Shown here: in pieces, positions 1 to 6,593 of the stretch | Numbering within the stretch: the stretch's first letter is position 1 | How the letters are laid out: every line of letters starts with the position of its first letter | IMG/VR virus record: IMGVR_UViG_3300006916_000245 | Location: 1-29,691 of that record | Source: a virus | DNA: 29,691 bases | Reading direction: 5' to 3' (one strand) | The notes under the pieces: model-generated | Told to the model about the DNA's origin: nothing | The model's input: only the letters and a program-made list of their open reading frames with translations | Database searches by the model: none | Position numbers and translations under genes: made by a program

Positions 1-1
1 G

Positions 2-325
2 CTCACCGTTGAACAACTTGAACTCGCGGGGCGAAACAATCCCGCAGATAACGCCAGCGCGCTTGCTAGTGCCCAGCGTAAGTTTGATAACGGGGGCTTG
101 GACGCCCTTCGGGAGTTTCTTTACCAGAAGTCCCTCACCCATCCCTCGATTGACACAGCGGTGAAGCTGGCAGCATCGGACCTTGATATGGCACGCATTG
201 CTGAGGACTTACTGGTCTACCTAAAAGGGAAGTTTCCAGAAGACGACTTCACCGCCGTTATTGGGGTAAAGGGTATGGAAAAAGTAAACGCAAGACGCAA
301 AGTTCGGGGGGATACTCCGCTATGA
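2..325 (+). CDS. C-terminal part of a phage protein cut by the window edge
   Basis: The reading frame is open from the first bases of the window to the TGA at 323-325, so this is a gene whose start lies outside. A TTG at 98 could serve as a start, but nothing requires it. The visible 107 residues are polar and mostly helical in character, with an Ala/Asn-rich stretch and a basic end (NARRKVRG). I do not recognise a family. If the late operon wraps round, a tail or internal virion protein would be expected just before a lysis region, but that is inference. The stop overlaps the next ATG as ATGA, which suggests translational coupling. Confidence 0.6.
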   Translation, partial: LTVEQLELAGRNNPADNASALASAQRKFDNGGLDALREFLYQKSLTHPSIDTAVKLAASDLDMARIAEDLLVYLKGKFPEDDFTAVIGVKGMEKVNARRKVRGDTPL

Positions 326-930
326 TGCGTCAGCGCATATCTTTTTCGGCAGCCATGCATATTTACCTCGTGCTAGGTTTACGTCCGATTCAGGGCTGGA
401 AAAGACAACAGAAGAAACGCCATGTGTTTCCGACCATGCCTCTCATAAGAGGGGCCATTCTTGCGCTACTGATTCTCCCGCTTTTTGCGGGTGTGTCCCT
501 TGCTGAAGTCTTTGCAAATTCTCAAGGGCAGTTATGCTCCCGTGAGGGACCATCCCAACTCATCGCAATGGTTGCTGACAGCGACTACAAGGAACGACAC
601 ATTGCCACGTCGTTTAGTGCCAAGCATCGTATGCTTTTTTACTGGACAGTAAATATCGAGACAGGAACATGGTCTGTCGTGCGCGAAGCATCTACTGGGA
701 TTTCCTGCATCACAGATGCGGGTGAACAGTGGGTGCGGGACGGGAATGAGGTTTTGGCTATTCTGATGATCCGAAAGGATCAACCTGCTTTATTCAAAAT
801 AACCATCAACGGGGATGACTGGATTGTTTCCATTCAGATGGCCCCAGAACTCCCCATGATAATAGGGGTAGACGGCGGCTCTCAGTGGGAATGGCTGGGG
901 CAGCCAAGCCCCGCTGGGTTCAAAATCTAG
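322..930 (+). CDS. Putative secreted or membrane-anchored protein, function unknown
   Basis: Two starts are possible. ATG 322 overlaps the previous stop and follows a GGGGGG ribosome-binding stretch, giving 202 residues. An internal ATG at 436 would give about 164 residues beginning with a classic signal peptide: MPLIRG, a hydrophobic core around ALLILPLFAGV, then SLAEVF with an apparent AxA-like cleavage. With the longer start the same segment would be a signal anchor. The rest is soluble, with two cysteines (about residues 73 and 110) and a Trp-rich end (QWEWLGQPSP). I recognise no family. Its place upstream of lysis-related genes suggests an envelope role, but this is inference. Confidence 0.6.
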   Translation: MMRQRISFSAAMHIYLVLGLRPIQGWKRQQKKRHVFPTMPLIRGAILALLILPLFAGVSLAEVFANSQGQLCSREGPSQLIAMVADSDYKERHIATSFSAKHRMLFYWTVNIETGTWSVVREASTGISCITDAGEQWVRDGNEVLAILMIRKDQPALFKITINGDDWIVSIQMAPELPMIIGVDGGSQWEWLGQPSPAGFKI

Positions 931-942
931 TGGAGCAAAGAC

Positions 943-1251
943 GTGGAACCTCAGCACCATATTGATACGGAAGCATTAACAAGAGCAATCAGGGCCGAGA
1001 CTATGGCCTCTGAAGTTAAGGAGTCCTTCCTTACATTTAGGACTGAGGTCCACGAAGACTTGCAGAATGTCCGCTCTGACATGAAGTCGGGGCATGGAGA
1101 AATTCAAGGACAACTGAGAAGCATGGAGGCGGCTCTGACTGGCAGGGACGACCGCCTTACAGCACGTTGGTTTAAGGTCGCTGGCGCTGCTGTTGCGGGG
1201 CTTATTGCCATGGTGGGATGGTTGATAGCCAACGGAAGGCCCTGGTCGTAA
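943..1251 (+). CDS. Small coiled-coil protein with C-terminal membrane segment (XhlA-like architecture)
   Basis: GTG start at 943 preceded by GGAG at 7-base spacing; 102 residues. Residues 1-70 are charged and helical. Residues about 78-96 form one hydrophobic segment (AGAAVAGLIAMVGWLIA) followed by a short polar tail. A soluble helical domain followed by a C-terminal transmembrane helix is the layout of the XhlA haemolysin/holin-accessory family and of several phage membrane-lysis accessory proteins. No diagnostic motif is visible, so XhlA is only an architectural comparison. It lies between a secreted protein and the metallophosphoesterase, away from the holin-like gene at 3434. Confidence 0.6.
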   Translation: MEPQHHIDTEALTRAIRAETMASEVKESFLTFRTEVHEDLQNVRSDMKSGHGEIQGQLRSMEAALTGRDDRLTARWFKVAGAAVAGLIAMVGWLIANGRPWS

Positions 1252-1269
1252 ATAACTAGGAGCGTTCGA

Positions 1270-2220
1270 ATGCCAGTTGCGGCAATAGACGACGATACTT
1301 TTGTAAGGCTGTTTGAGGAACGCGGCGCAGAAGAGATTTCCAAGGTTTTGGACATTTCGATTCGTTCCGTTTATGCCCGCCGTCAGAGGATGGAAAAGAA
1401 GATAGGGCGGCAAATCAAAGCCCCCGGCCACCCCGGCAGAGTGACCCGAACCGGCATTCAGCACCCACCCAAGACCGACATAGAGGTTCCTGACGGCTAT
1501 GTGATCATTTTCAGCGATGCCCACTACTGGCCTGACTTGATATCGCCGGCACACCGTGCCTTGGTGAAGTTAGCCAAAAAGCTGAAGCCTAAGATTGTTA
1601 TTGCAAATGGGGATGTCTTTGACGGGGCGTCCATCTCTCGGCATCCGCCTATTGGTTGGGAGTCGGCTCCTACTGTGGAAGAGGAGATTGGAACGTGTCA
1701 AAAGCGATTGCGGGAGATCCAAAAGGCGGCGGGTTCTCCAAAATTGATCTGGACCCTTGGGAACCACGATGGTCGATTTGAGACAAGGTTGGCAACAGTA
1801 GCGCCTCAGTACGCCAAAGTTCACGGGGTACACCTCCGAGATCACTTCCCCGACTGGGAGCCTTGCTGGGCCACTTGGATTAACGATGAGATAGTTGTTA
1901 AGCACCGCTTCAAGGGCGGTATACACGCGACTCACAACAATACTCTTTGGTCTGGAAAAACGATGGTCACAGGGCATCTTCACAGCCTCAAGGTGACGCC
2001 GCTGACGGACTACAATGGTGTTAGGTATGGCGTTGATACGGGCACTCTAGCGGACGTTTATGGCCCTCAGTTCACGGATTATACAGAAGGGAACCCATCA
2101 AACTGGCGGTCTGGCTTTGCTGTTTTGAAGATCGTTGACGGCTGGCTGATGATGCCTCAGCTTTGTCAGGTAGTTGACGAGACTCATGTGGAGTTCCAGG
2201 GGGAGTTGATCGAGGTTTAG
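1270..2220 (+). CDS. Calcineurin-like metallophosphoesterase with HTH-like N-terminus
   Basis: 316 residues, ATG after TAGGAG. The metallophosphoesterase motifs appear in order: SDAH (residues 82-85), GD at 114-115, GNHD at 164-167, KHRF near 211-214, HATH at 219-222 and GHLH at 235-238, so the two-metal site looks intact. Proteins of this family hydrolyse phosphomono- or diesters; the substrate cannot be read from sequence. Residues about 8-45 look like a small helix-turn-helix (EEISKVLDISIRSVYARRQR), as in site-specific recombinase or Trp-repressor-type helices. That would place the enzyme on nucleic acid, which is inference. Phage homologues are usually annotated simply as metallophosphoesterase. 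Confidence 0.9.
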   Translation: MPVAAIDDDTFVRLFEERGAEEISKVLDISIRSVYARRQRMEKKIGRQIKAPGHPGRVTRTGIQHPPKTDIEVPDGYVIIFSDAHYWPDLISPAHRALVKLAKKLKPKIVIANGDVFDGASISRHPPIGWESAPTVEEEIGTCQKRLREIQKAAGSPKLIWTLGNHDGRFETRLATVAPQYAKVHGVHLRDHFPDWEPCWATWINDEIVVKHRFKGGIHATHNNTLWSGKTMVTGHLHSLKVTPLTDYNGVRYGVDTGTLADVYGPQFTDYTEGNPSNWRSGFAVLKIVDGWLMMPQLCQVVDETHVEFQGELIEV

Positions 2221-2221
2221 C

Positions 2222-2413
2222 ATGGGCACTGTAGAGAAAATTGCAGGCAAAGCCTTTGATGTGACAGTTATGATGGTTGACGATCGTGAGGACGAGATTG
2301 CTTGCGTTGACCTGAAGATCAATGAGGACAACACCTTGCTGACCCTGACAACAGTGACTGGCAGGCATAGGACGTACTATCTACCTCAGATCCTTTGGTT
2401 TGAAACTGGATAG
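2222..2413 (+). CDS. Hypothetical protein, 63 residues
   Basis: ATG one base after the phosphoesterase stop, so probably translated by coupling. The protein is acidic and predicted beta-rich (VDLKINEDNTLLTLTTVTG, then YYLPQILWFE), suggesting a small beta-barrel or SH3-like fold. The family is not recognised. The reading frame runs without gaps between two other rightward genes, which supports it being real. Confidence 0.55.
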   Translation: MGTVEKIAGKAFDVTVMMVDDREDEIACVDLKINEDNTLLTLTTVTGRHRTYYLPQILWFETG

Positions 2414-2629
2414 ATGATGTTCGATAGTGCTGCCACTAGGGATGCTCTGAAACAGGTCTATGCTGATGGGTTTGAGGCGTACTTGAACAATGAGCCGATA
2501 GATAACCTTGATTACTGGCCCGATCACAGAATGACCAGCAGGCTATATGATGAGTGGATTAGAGGCTGGAGAGACGCGAGAATCCAGGATCCTGCTCCAT
2601 TTAGGCGATTAACTCCAAAGCATGGCTAG
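2414..2629 (+). CDS. Ribosome modulation factor (RMF)-like small protein
   Basis: 71 residues, ATG directly after the previous stop (a second ATG follows at once). Residues about 12-57 resemble RMF: a VYADGFEAYLNNEP stretch matching the RMF A-x-x-x-GY-x-A-x-x-x-G pattern, a central YWPDHR, and EWIRGWRDAR matching the conserved WL-x-GWREA end. Cellular RMF dimerises 70S ribosomes in stationary phase and blocks the anti-Shine-Dalgarno region. Short RMF-like proteins also occur in phage and prophage genomes, where the role is not established. The cysteine of the CPY motif in Escherichia coli RMF is absent. Assignment is by motif similarity only. Confidence 0.5.
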   Translation: MMFDSAATRDALKQVYADGFEAYLNNEPIDNLDYWPDHRMTSRLYDEWIRGWRDARIQDPAPFRRLTPKHG

Positions 2630-3017
2630 CCTAAATATTGGTAAGAGTGAGCTGGCTTACGTCCGCTCTTTTTCTGGCTATTGGTATCTCGCATCTCCTT
2701 ACACGCATTACCCTCGTGGTCGAGAGGCTGCCTTCAGGATAATCTCAGATGTTGCGTCTTGGTTGATGGTTAGGGATGTGGTGGTGTTTTGTCCGATAGC
2801 TCATAGCCACCCGATATGCGAGCACGGTGAAATCGGTGATCTCGGCCTTGATTTTGACTTTTGGATGAAGATGGATGGCTCTTTGATGGATAGGGCAACA
2901 GGGTTAATCGTCACGATGCTAAACAGCTGGAACACGAGCAGAGGTGTGTTGGAAGAGATCAGACGATTTAGTAACGCTGGCAAACCAATCTTTTACGTGA
3001 GGAATGAGATTGACTGA
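2622..3017 (+). CDS. DUF1937-type protein (nucleoside 2-deoxyribosyltransferase-like fold)
   Basis: 131 residues, overlapping the previous gene by 8 bases. The signature YLASPYTHYP at about residues 23-32, the FCPIAHSHPIC segment and the later LNSWNTSRGVLEEI stretch match the DUF1937 family. That family is thought to share the fold of nucleoside 2-deoxyribosyltransferases, with a Tyr near the N-terminus and a downstream acidic region. Nucleotide salvage or modified-base metabolism is the usual suggestion for phage members, but no activity can be proved from sequence. The end (GKPIFYV) is typical of the family. Confidence 0.75.
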   Translation: MASLNIGKSELAYVRSFSGYWYLASPYTHYPRGREAAFRIISDVASWLMVRDVVVFCPIAHSHPICEHGEIGDLGLDFDFWMKMDGSLMDRATGLIVTMLNSWNTSRGVLEEIRRFSNAGKPIFYVRNEID

Positions 3018-3258
3018 CACGAAAGATTTGACAGTTGAGCGTGGCGCTGTTTACGGACACCCAAAAGTAGACTTTGCAAGGGTAACTGGGATGGCAAAGT
3101 TCCTTGATGATTGCCCTAACCCAGTAGCGAGACATGCCCTTTATATGGTGCTGGTAAAGGTTGCCAGACTGATTGAAAGCCCAGGTCATAAGGATTCTTG
3201 GGATGATATCCAAGGGTATGCTCGATGCGGCAAAATGGTCATGGACCTTGAAGAATAG
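3004..3258 (+). CDS. DUF6378-like phage protein
   Basis: ATG 3004 gives 84 residues. A TTG at 3010 has better spacing (7 bases) to a GAGG ribosome binding site and may be the true start. The pattern ERGAVYGHPKVDFARVTGMA, then ALYMVLVKVARLIESP, then HKDSWDDIQGYA matches a small all-helical phage family commonly labelled DUF6378. Family members combine an N-terminal R-x-x-x-YG-x-P with a C-terminal DSW-x-D-x-x-GYA. No biochemical role is known to me. It overlaps the DUF1937 gene by 14 bases; the pairing suggests a linked, possibly nucleotide-related, role (inference). Confidence 0.7.
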   Translation: MRLTDTKDLTVERGAVYGHPKVDFARVTGMAKFLDDCPNPVARHALYMVLVKVARLIESPGHKDSWDDIQGYARCGKMVMDLEE

Positions 3259-3286
3259 GTTGCTTGCGTAGTATTGGGGGTGCTTC

Positions 3287-3424
3287 ATGACTAAAGTAAA
3301 AAAGAATCAGAAAAAAGATCCGGTTCGTAAGAAGACGACGATTGGTAATTCAGTACGCTCTCGTCCACTAAACAAGTCCCATCGGCTATCGTTTAAAAAG
3401 CGTATAGGCCAGGGCAAACCCTGA
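3287..3424 (+). CDS. Very basic 45-residue protein
   Basis: ATG at 3287 after GGGGGTG; 45 codons then TGA. About one third of residues are Lys or Arg (MTKVKKNQKKDPVRKK at the start, FKKRIGQGKP at the end), with a central SVRSRPLNKSHR. Such short, strongly basic, extended proteins occur in many podovirus-type genomes near lysis or virion genes. Nucleic-acid or capsid-interior binding is the obvious guess, but I know of no proven role. The good ribosome binding site and tight fit between neighbours support it. Confidence 0.6.
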   Translation: MTKVKKNQKKDPVRKKTTIGNSVRSRPLNKSHRLSFKKRIGQGKP

Positions 3425-3433
3425 AGGAATGAC

Positions 3434-3631
3434 ATGAGTCTTACTACACTGCTTACTGGTGGCTTTCTCAAAGGACAGCGCACCTACGTATTGGGTCTTT
3501 TGCTGGCAATTCAGGCGATCGTTGCCTGGTTGGTTGGAGACTCGAGTTTAACTGAGCTCTTTGCGAAAGTTCCTGAGATCCTTGGTGGCCTTGGCATCAT
3601 GGCTCTTCGTGCAGGCATGAGCGACAAATAG
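3434..3631 (+). CDS. Putative holin
   Basis: 65 residues. One clear transmembrane segment at about residues 17-36 (TYVLGLLLAIQAIVAWLVGD) and a second, weaker, Gly-rich hydrophobic stretch near 48-60 (ILGGLGIMALRAG) with a short charged tail. Size, topology and position immediately before a lipoprotein and an M15 peptidase fit a small phage holin, which would open the inner membrane for the endolysin. Holins are too diverse to prove by motif. The stop TAG shares its last base with the next GTG start (TAGTG). Confidence 0.6.
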   Translation: MSLTTLLTGGFLKGQRTYVLGLLLAIQAIVAWLVGDSSLTELFAKVPEILGGLGIMALRAGMSDK

Positions 3632-3867
3632 TGGCGATTCCCATCCTGACGCTGCTTCAAGCGGTGCCTGGAACATTGAAGTTAGTTCAGTCGATTGTCG
3701 ATCGGGCTGAATCAGAAGGTTTGATGGATGCCGGTGCTGCGAAAGAGTTTCGTGGTGCTGTCACCACCATAGACAGGAAGGTAGCAGATGCGATTGCTGC
3801 TAGTGCCGCTCTTAGCCACGATGCTGACAGCGTGCGGAACGACCCAAATAACAGGGACAACGGCTAA
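3631..3867 (+). CDS. Hypothetical lysis-cassette protein, 78 residues
   Basis: GTG start sharing a base with the holin-like gene's stop. The N-terminus (IPILTLLQAVPGTLKLVQSIVD) is amphipathic to mildly hydrophobic, the middle is helical and Ala-rich, and the end is polar (NDPNNRDNG). There is no confident transmembrane helix. By position it is where an inner-membrane spanin (Rz) often lies, because a lipoprotein gene is embedded in its 3' part in another frame. It lacks Rz's N-terminal anchor and long coiled coil, so I do not call it a spanin. The overlap of 80 bases with the lipoprotein gene is real in both frames. Confidence 0.5.
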   Translation: MAIPILTLLQAVPGTLKLVQSIVDRAESEGLMDAGAAKEFRGAVTTIDRKVADAIAASAALSHDADSVRNDPNNRDNG

Positions 3868-4015
3868 TGGGTCTACAGAGACCGTAGATGCCGTTTTAAC
3901 GCGTATTTGCTCTGTGTGGACCCCTGTATCCTTTTCAGCCGAAAAAGACTCTGAGGCGACTGTGAGAGCCTTGAGAAAGCTAAACAAGCGTAGGGATGTA
4001 ATCTGTGGCGTATAG
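3788..4015 (+). CDS. Small lipoprotein, candidate outer-membrane spanin (Rz1-like)
   Basis: 75 residues. Signal peptide MRLLLVPLLATMLTAC with lipobox L13-T14-A15-C16, leaving a mature lipoprotein of about 60 residues with two further cysteines. The CSVWTPVSFSAEKDSEATV stretch is a pattern seen in short phage lipoproteins next to endolysins that are often suggested to be o-spanins. In Gram-negative hosts an o-spanin works with an inner-membrane partner to fuse the envelope membranes. No clear partner is seen here; the gene is nested with 3631-3867. It also overlaps the following GTG start by 11 bases. Confidence 0.6.
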   Translation: MRLLLVPLLATMLTACGTTQITGTTANGSTETVDAVLTRICSVWTPVSFSAEKDSEATVRALRKLNKRRDVICGV

Positions 4016-4316
4016 ATCTGAGCTTAAGCCTGGTGTAGATGCTAAGGGTCTAAAGCCAGAGATCCTGCTGGCAATTATGATTGCTGAGACTGTTTGTCAT
4101 GGCATGGGCCACAACTTCACGATCACGAGTTTGCTGGATGGTACTCACAGCCCGAAGTCGTTTCACTACAAGGGCTTGGCTGTAGATATCCGGACTCGAG
4201 AGATGAATCAGACGGCTCGAAAGGAATTCCGCCGTCTTCTAGCTAACGCGCTAGGCGATCAATACGATGTGGTCCTTGAGTCAACTCACATGCATGTAGA
4301 GTTTGATCCGGACTAA
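4005..4316 (+). CDS. Endolysin: M15-type (VanY/L-Ala-D-Glu) peptidase
   Basis: GTG start at 4005; 103 residues, a single catalytic domain. The M15 zinc motifs are clear: SFHYKGLAVDIR with H54 and D61, and LESTHMHVEF with E92 and H97 as the expected catalytic base and third ligand. Enzymes of this group cleave peptide cross-links in peptidoglycan and are common phage endolysins. There is no signal peptide, so export would depend on a holin such as 3434-3631. It is the last rightward gene of this block and ends only 2 bases from the stop of a convergent leftward gene. Confidence 0.85.
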   Translation: MAYRSELKPGVDAKGLKPEILLAIMIAETVCHGMGHNFTITSLLDGTHSPKSFHYKGLAVDIRTREMNQTARKEFRRLLANALGDQYDVVLESTHMHVEFDPD

Positions 4317-4318
4317 TA

Positions 4319-4588
4319 CTATTTGTGGTTGTGGATGGCTTTGTGACATTTGGGCCGATCTAGTTCAGTTAAGTAGACATCCTCATCGACGTAGTTATCG
4401 TCTTCATCGGTAAGGGCGACAATCCGCTCTTGTTCAGGACAGTCCCAAGCAATGTCTTGTGAGGCTTCTTCCCGACAACGATCGATGTTCTTTGCGATTA
4501 ATAGAGCCTCTTCGTCATTCTCGGCTTCAAAAGACCAGTCTCCGTAAACAGAGACATTCTGGGCATAGATCACGTTGTAGGTTTTCAC
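4319..4588 (-). CDS. Hypothetical acidic protein, 89 residues
   Basis: Start is GTG at 4588, overlapping the upstream stop as GTGA, after AAGGACGG. Starts as a small alpha/beta protein (KTYNVIYAQNVSVYGDWSFEAE) and becomes very acidic with DEDDNYVDED near the end. No family recognised with certainty; short proteins beginning this way, with a beta strand then an EALL helix, are frequent in phage early regions. It is the last gene of the leftward recombination operon. Confidence 0.55.
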   Translation of the reverse strand: MKTYNVIYAQNVSVYGDWSFEAENDEEALLIAKNIDRCREEASQDIAWDCPEQERIVALTDEDDNYVDEDVYLTELDRPKCHKAIHNHK

Positions 4589-4794
4589 CAGATACCGTCC
4601 TTTTCTGCTTGATAGTTGTCCATTGCGATTCGCAGCTCATCGTCCCAGTCAAACCCATAGGCGTCGGCAAGATGGCGAAGGTCTGCAAGAAGATCTCTAA
4701 GGGCTGTGTCGTCTTCACTGCCAGAGATTCGGGCATAGGGACCGATAACCTTTTCAGCAAGCAAGACTGACCGATCAATTTTATCGCTAGCCAT
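4585..4794 (-). CDS. Conserved phage hypothetical protein, 69 residues
   Basis: ATG overlapping the previous stop as TAATG. Contains AEKVIGPYARISG and TALRDLLADLRHLADAYG, a pattern I associate with a widespread small phage/prophage protein of unknown function. The protein is acidic and helical. Tight coupling on both sides shows it is co-translated with the leftward operon. Confidence 0.6.
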   Translation of the reverse strand: MASDKIDRSVLLAEKVIGPYARISGSEDDTALRDLLADLRHLADAYGFDWDDELRIAMDNYQAEKDGIW

Positions 4795-4991
4795 TAGGCG
4801 TGTCCTTTACACTTTTTGCACATCCTGTTGTGGATGCCTTCAGACTGAAACGGCTTTGAGCATGTAAGGCAGATACGCTGACGAGCATCGTACTCTTTGT
4901 CTGCGTTTGGTTTCTTACGTTCCCTGATTTCTTTTAGCTTTCGATCTTTCCATCGTTGAGTAGTGCCAAGCTTGGCAGGATCAAAACTCAT
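4794..4991 (-). CDS. Small zinc-binding (zinc-ribbon-like) protein
   Basis: 65 residues with a basic N-terminal half (RWKDRKLKEIRERKK) and a C-terminal four-cysteine cluster: CLTC, a 14-residue loop, then CKKC. This spacing fits a treble-clef or zinc-ribbon finger and suggests nucleic-acid or protein binding. ATG overlaps the LexA-like gene's stop as ATGA. A strong palindrome (4962-4979) lies within its first codons, so a regulator bound there could block this gene and those downstream. Exact role unknown. Confidence 0.6.
   Translation of the reverse strand: MSFDPAKLGTTQRWKDRKLKEIRERKKPNADKEYDARQRICLTCSKPFQSEGIHNRMCKKCKGHA
4962..4979. promoter_or_regulatory. Palindromic operator candidate, copy 1 (TGCCAA-N2-TTGGCA)
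   Basis: The bases AGTGCCAAGCTTGGCAGG contain a perfect 14-base palindrome, TGCCAAGCTTGGCA. The same arms, TGCCAA and TTGGCA with a 2-base centre, occur in the terminase gap at 17525-17538, and a one-mismatch version lies at 8669-8682. Here it overlaps the first codons of the zinc-ribbon gene, just after the LexA-like gene. Chance occurrence inside coding sequence is possible for a single site; the shared core argues against it. Confidence 0.4.
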
Positions 4992-5266
4992 GAGTGCAGC
5001 ATCGACACTTCATCATTGTCGTCCTCTGTTTTGATTTTTGTGATGTCCAAGCCAATGACCTTAAGGGCTCTGGCTGTATGAGGGATTCGCTCAATCAGCT
5101 TACGTCGTTCCATTGCATCTAGCATTTGGACGATTGCCCCTGGCGTAACCTTTCGGTACTCAGCCATCTCATCAATGCTTGGCGCGTAGCCATGCTTTTT
5201 GATGTATCTGGCAATGAAGTCTAGAAGCTTCTTCTGCTTTTTAGTCGGAGGAAACGCCATCTTCAT
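4988..5266 (-). CDS. Winged-helix protein resembling the LexA N-terminal DNA-binding domain
   Basis: 92 residues. The stretch PPTKKQKKLLDFIARYIKKHG, then YAPSIDEMAEYRKV, then TPGAIVQMLDAMERRKLI matches the LexA DNA-binding winged helix in order and spacing (LexA: LT-x-RQ-x-x-x-L, G-x-x-PT-x-x-EIA, S-x-x-A-x-x-x-x-L-x-x-L-x-x-KG). The Ser/Lys autopeptidase domain of full-length LexA is absent; residues 70-92 are an acidic tail. It could be a DNA-binding repressor or anti-repressor that does not respond to RecA-driven cleavage. A second ATG 6 bases in is an alternative start. DNA target unknown. Confidence 0.65.
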   Translation of the reverse strand: MKMAFPPTKKQKKLLDFIARYIKKHGYAPSIDEMAEYRKVTPGAIVQMLDAMERRKLIERIPHTARALKVIGLDITKIKTEDDNDEVSMLHS

Positions 5267-5462
5267 TTTCTTTAAGTGTCAACCCTGCTAATCGAGCAAC
5301 ATTTTTCCACTTGCTTGTTGAGAGTTCTTTCATCAAACGCTTCATGCGAGCCTCATCGATCTTATTTGTTGGGCTCTGTTCTTTGATGCGTAAAAGTGAT
5401 GATGCAGCCCAATAAACTCGGGCTTGCGACTCAAGGCTGCTTACTCTTGCTTTAAAGGCCAA
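5241..5462 (-). CDS. Hypothetical protein, 73 residues
   Basis: TTG start at 5462 with GGAGG 9 bases upstream; overlaps the exonuclease gene's end by 22 bases and the next gene by 26. Basic and helical (ARMKRLMKELSTSKWKNVARLAGL), possibly nucleic-acid binding. No family recognised. Gene order directly after the exonuclease is suggestive of an accessory recombination role, but this is inference only. Confidence 0.5.
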   Translation of the reverse strand: MAFKARVSSLESQARVYWAASSLLRIKEQSPTNKIDEARMKRLMKELSTSKWKNVARLAGLTLKENEDGVSSD

Positions 5463-6244
5463 ATCCTTCTTCCTCCACGTGCATCTCGTTTAATGAGGAT
5501 ACCGTGGCCTGAAGCCTCACCGGCATCCAAAGGCATGAGTTCCTTCAATGCCTTGTCTGCTTCGGTGAAGATCTTAGACGCATCCTGATTTTCTAGGTAA
5601 CGGCCGGCTTCAACTGCCCATTGATTATTGCCGGTCATATCAACTTTTTTGACGAAGGCTTTTTTGACTTCGATCTTTTCAGGGGTTGGTGGCTCAATGT
5701 CCATCACGATGTACTTCCAAAAGGCTGCTTCACGTTCCATGAGGTCTGCGATGTATTCCTCGTCTTTCCAGATGCGCCGGTATTGATGCCGGCTGTTACC
5801 AAAAAAGACAGACAGAACACACCAAGGCAGATTCATGACAGCCATGTAGTGCTGAATCTGCGGATAGTAGCGTTCGCAGAGATCTTCCATTTTGGCTTGC
5901 TGGCTAGTGTGCTTAGCCTCGAAGAGACCTTCAGTATCGGCATTTGGATGTGTTGCTAGACCATCGATCTGCGCCACAGAGAAGCCGTTTGAATGCGTGT
6001 AGACCTGTTGGTTGGCTGCTGCCCTATCAACCTTGTACTGAGACGTTTTTTCGAGCCACTGAGCGTTAAAAGGTTCTGTTGCTGTGCCCATGTGAACGGA
6101 AAGTTTGGTGGAAAGATCGTCTTTTTCTTCCCTGCCGGTCATTTGTCTCCATAGTTTAGGGAGATCCATGTCGTACAAGACGCCATTGGCAATAACCATT
6201 GCGGCAGAACCGCCGATTTTACCGTGGTCTACATACTCAGCCAT
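5441..6244 (-). CDS. YqaJ/lambda-Exo-type viral recombination exonuclease
   Basis: I place the start at ATG 6244, which overlaps the upstream stop as TAATG and has GGAGA 9 bases before it, giving 267 residues. Motifs of the PD-(D/E)xK exonuclease group are in order: H51-x-G53 with E57-P58, D94 in IDG, E109-A-K111, and the Q-motif YPQIQHYMAVM around 127-137. Such enzymes degrade one strand of double-stranded DNA ends and work with a single-strand annealing protein. The ERF-type annealing protein and SSB are in the same operon, so this is a complete phage recombination set. An in-frame ATG 21 bases upstream (6265) is less likely. Confidence 0.85.
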   Translation of the reverse strand: MAEYVDHGKIGGSAAMVIANGVLYDMDLPKLWRQMTGREEKDDLSTKLSVHMGTATEPFNAQWLEKTSQYKVDRAAANQQVYTHSNGFSVAQIDGLATHPNADTEGLFEAKHTSQQAKMEDLCERYYPQIQHYMAVMNLPWCVLSVFFGNSRHQYRRIWKDEEYIADLMEREAAFWKYIVMDIEPPTPEKIEVKKAFVKKVDMTGNNQWAVEAGRYLENQDASKIFTEADKALKELMPLDAGEASGHGILIKRDARGGRRIWPLKQE

Positions 6245-6456
6245 TACGTCCGTTCTCCTTGCCACTCAGCGAGTAGAGCCAGTTCTTCTTCGTCGCTGGT
6301 TTGAATAGCTTCCCGGCCTTTTGGACAAGCACAGCGAATACAAACAACGTGCGAAGGCTGTTGTTTGAATGTCGGATCGTTATCGACCTCTATCAGCCGT
6401 TCGATCTCAACATAGCCAGTGTCTTTGCAAGATTGGCATGAGACTTGATCGCCCAT
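6244..6456 (-). CDS. Small cysteine-rich zinc-finger protein
   Basis: 70 residues; RBS-like AAAGGAA precedes the ATG. Cysteine pairs CQSC (residues 7-10) and CIRC with a further C two residues on (about 39-44), in a DnaJ-like CxxCxDTGY context, suggest one zinc site. Phages often carry such short proteins between recombination genes; no function is established. The stop overlaps the exonuclease start (TAATG), which implies coupled translation. Confidence 0.6.
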   Translation of the reverse strand: MGDQVSCQSCKDTGYVEIERLIEVDNDPTFKQQPSHVVCIRCACPKGREAIQTSDEEELALLAEWQGERT

Positions 6457-6593
6457 ACTGGTTCCTTTCTAAAAATGAATGCCGTGGTTGATGCAATTCA
6501 GGCTCAATCATGAACACATGTGCGGCCACCTGGTTCATCGCATCTTTTTAAGGCTGACGCCACGGCTCGCCTTCGGGAGGACGGCCGCTGAAG

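Noticed and set aside
6457-6593. Possible 43-codon gene on the minus strand between SSB and the zinc protein
   Set aside because: The frame (starting MNQVAAHVFM) has no ribosome binding site and runs into the next gene; coding signal is too weak.
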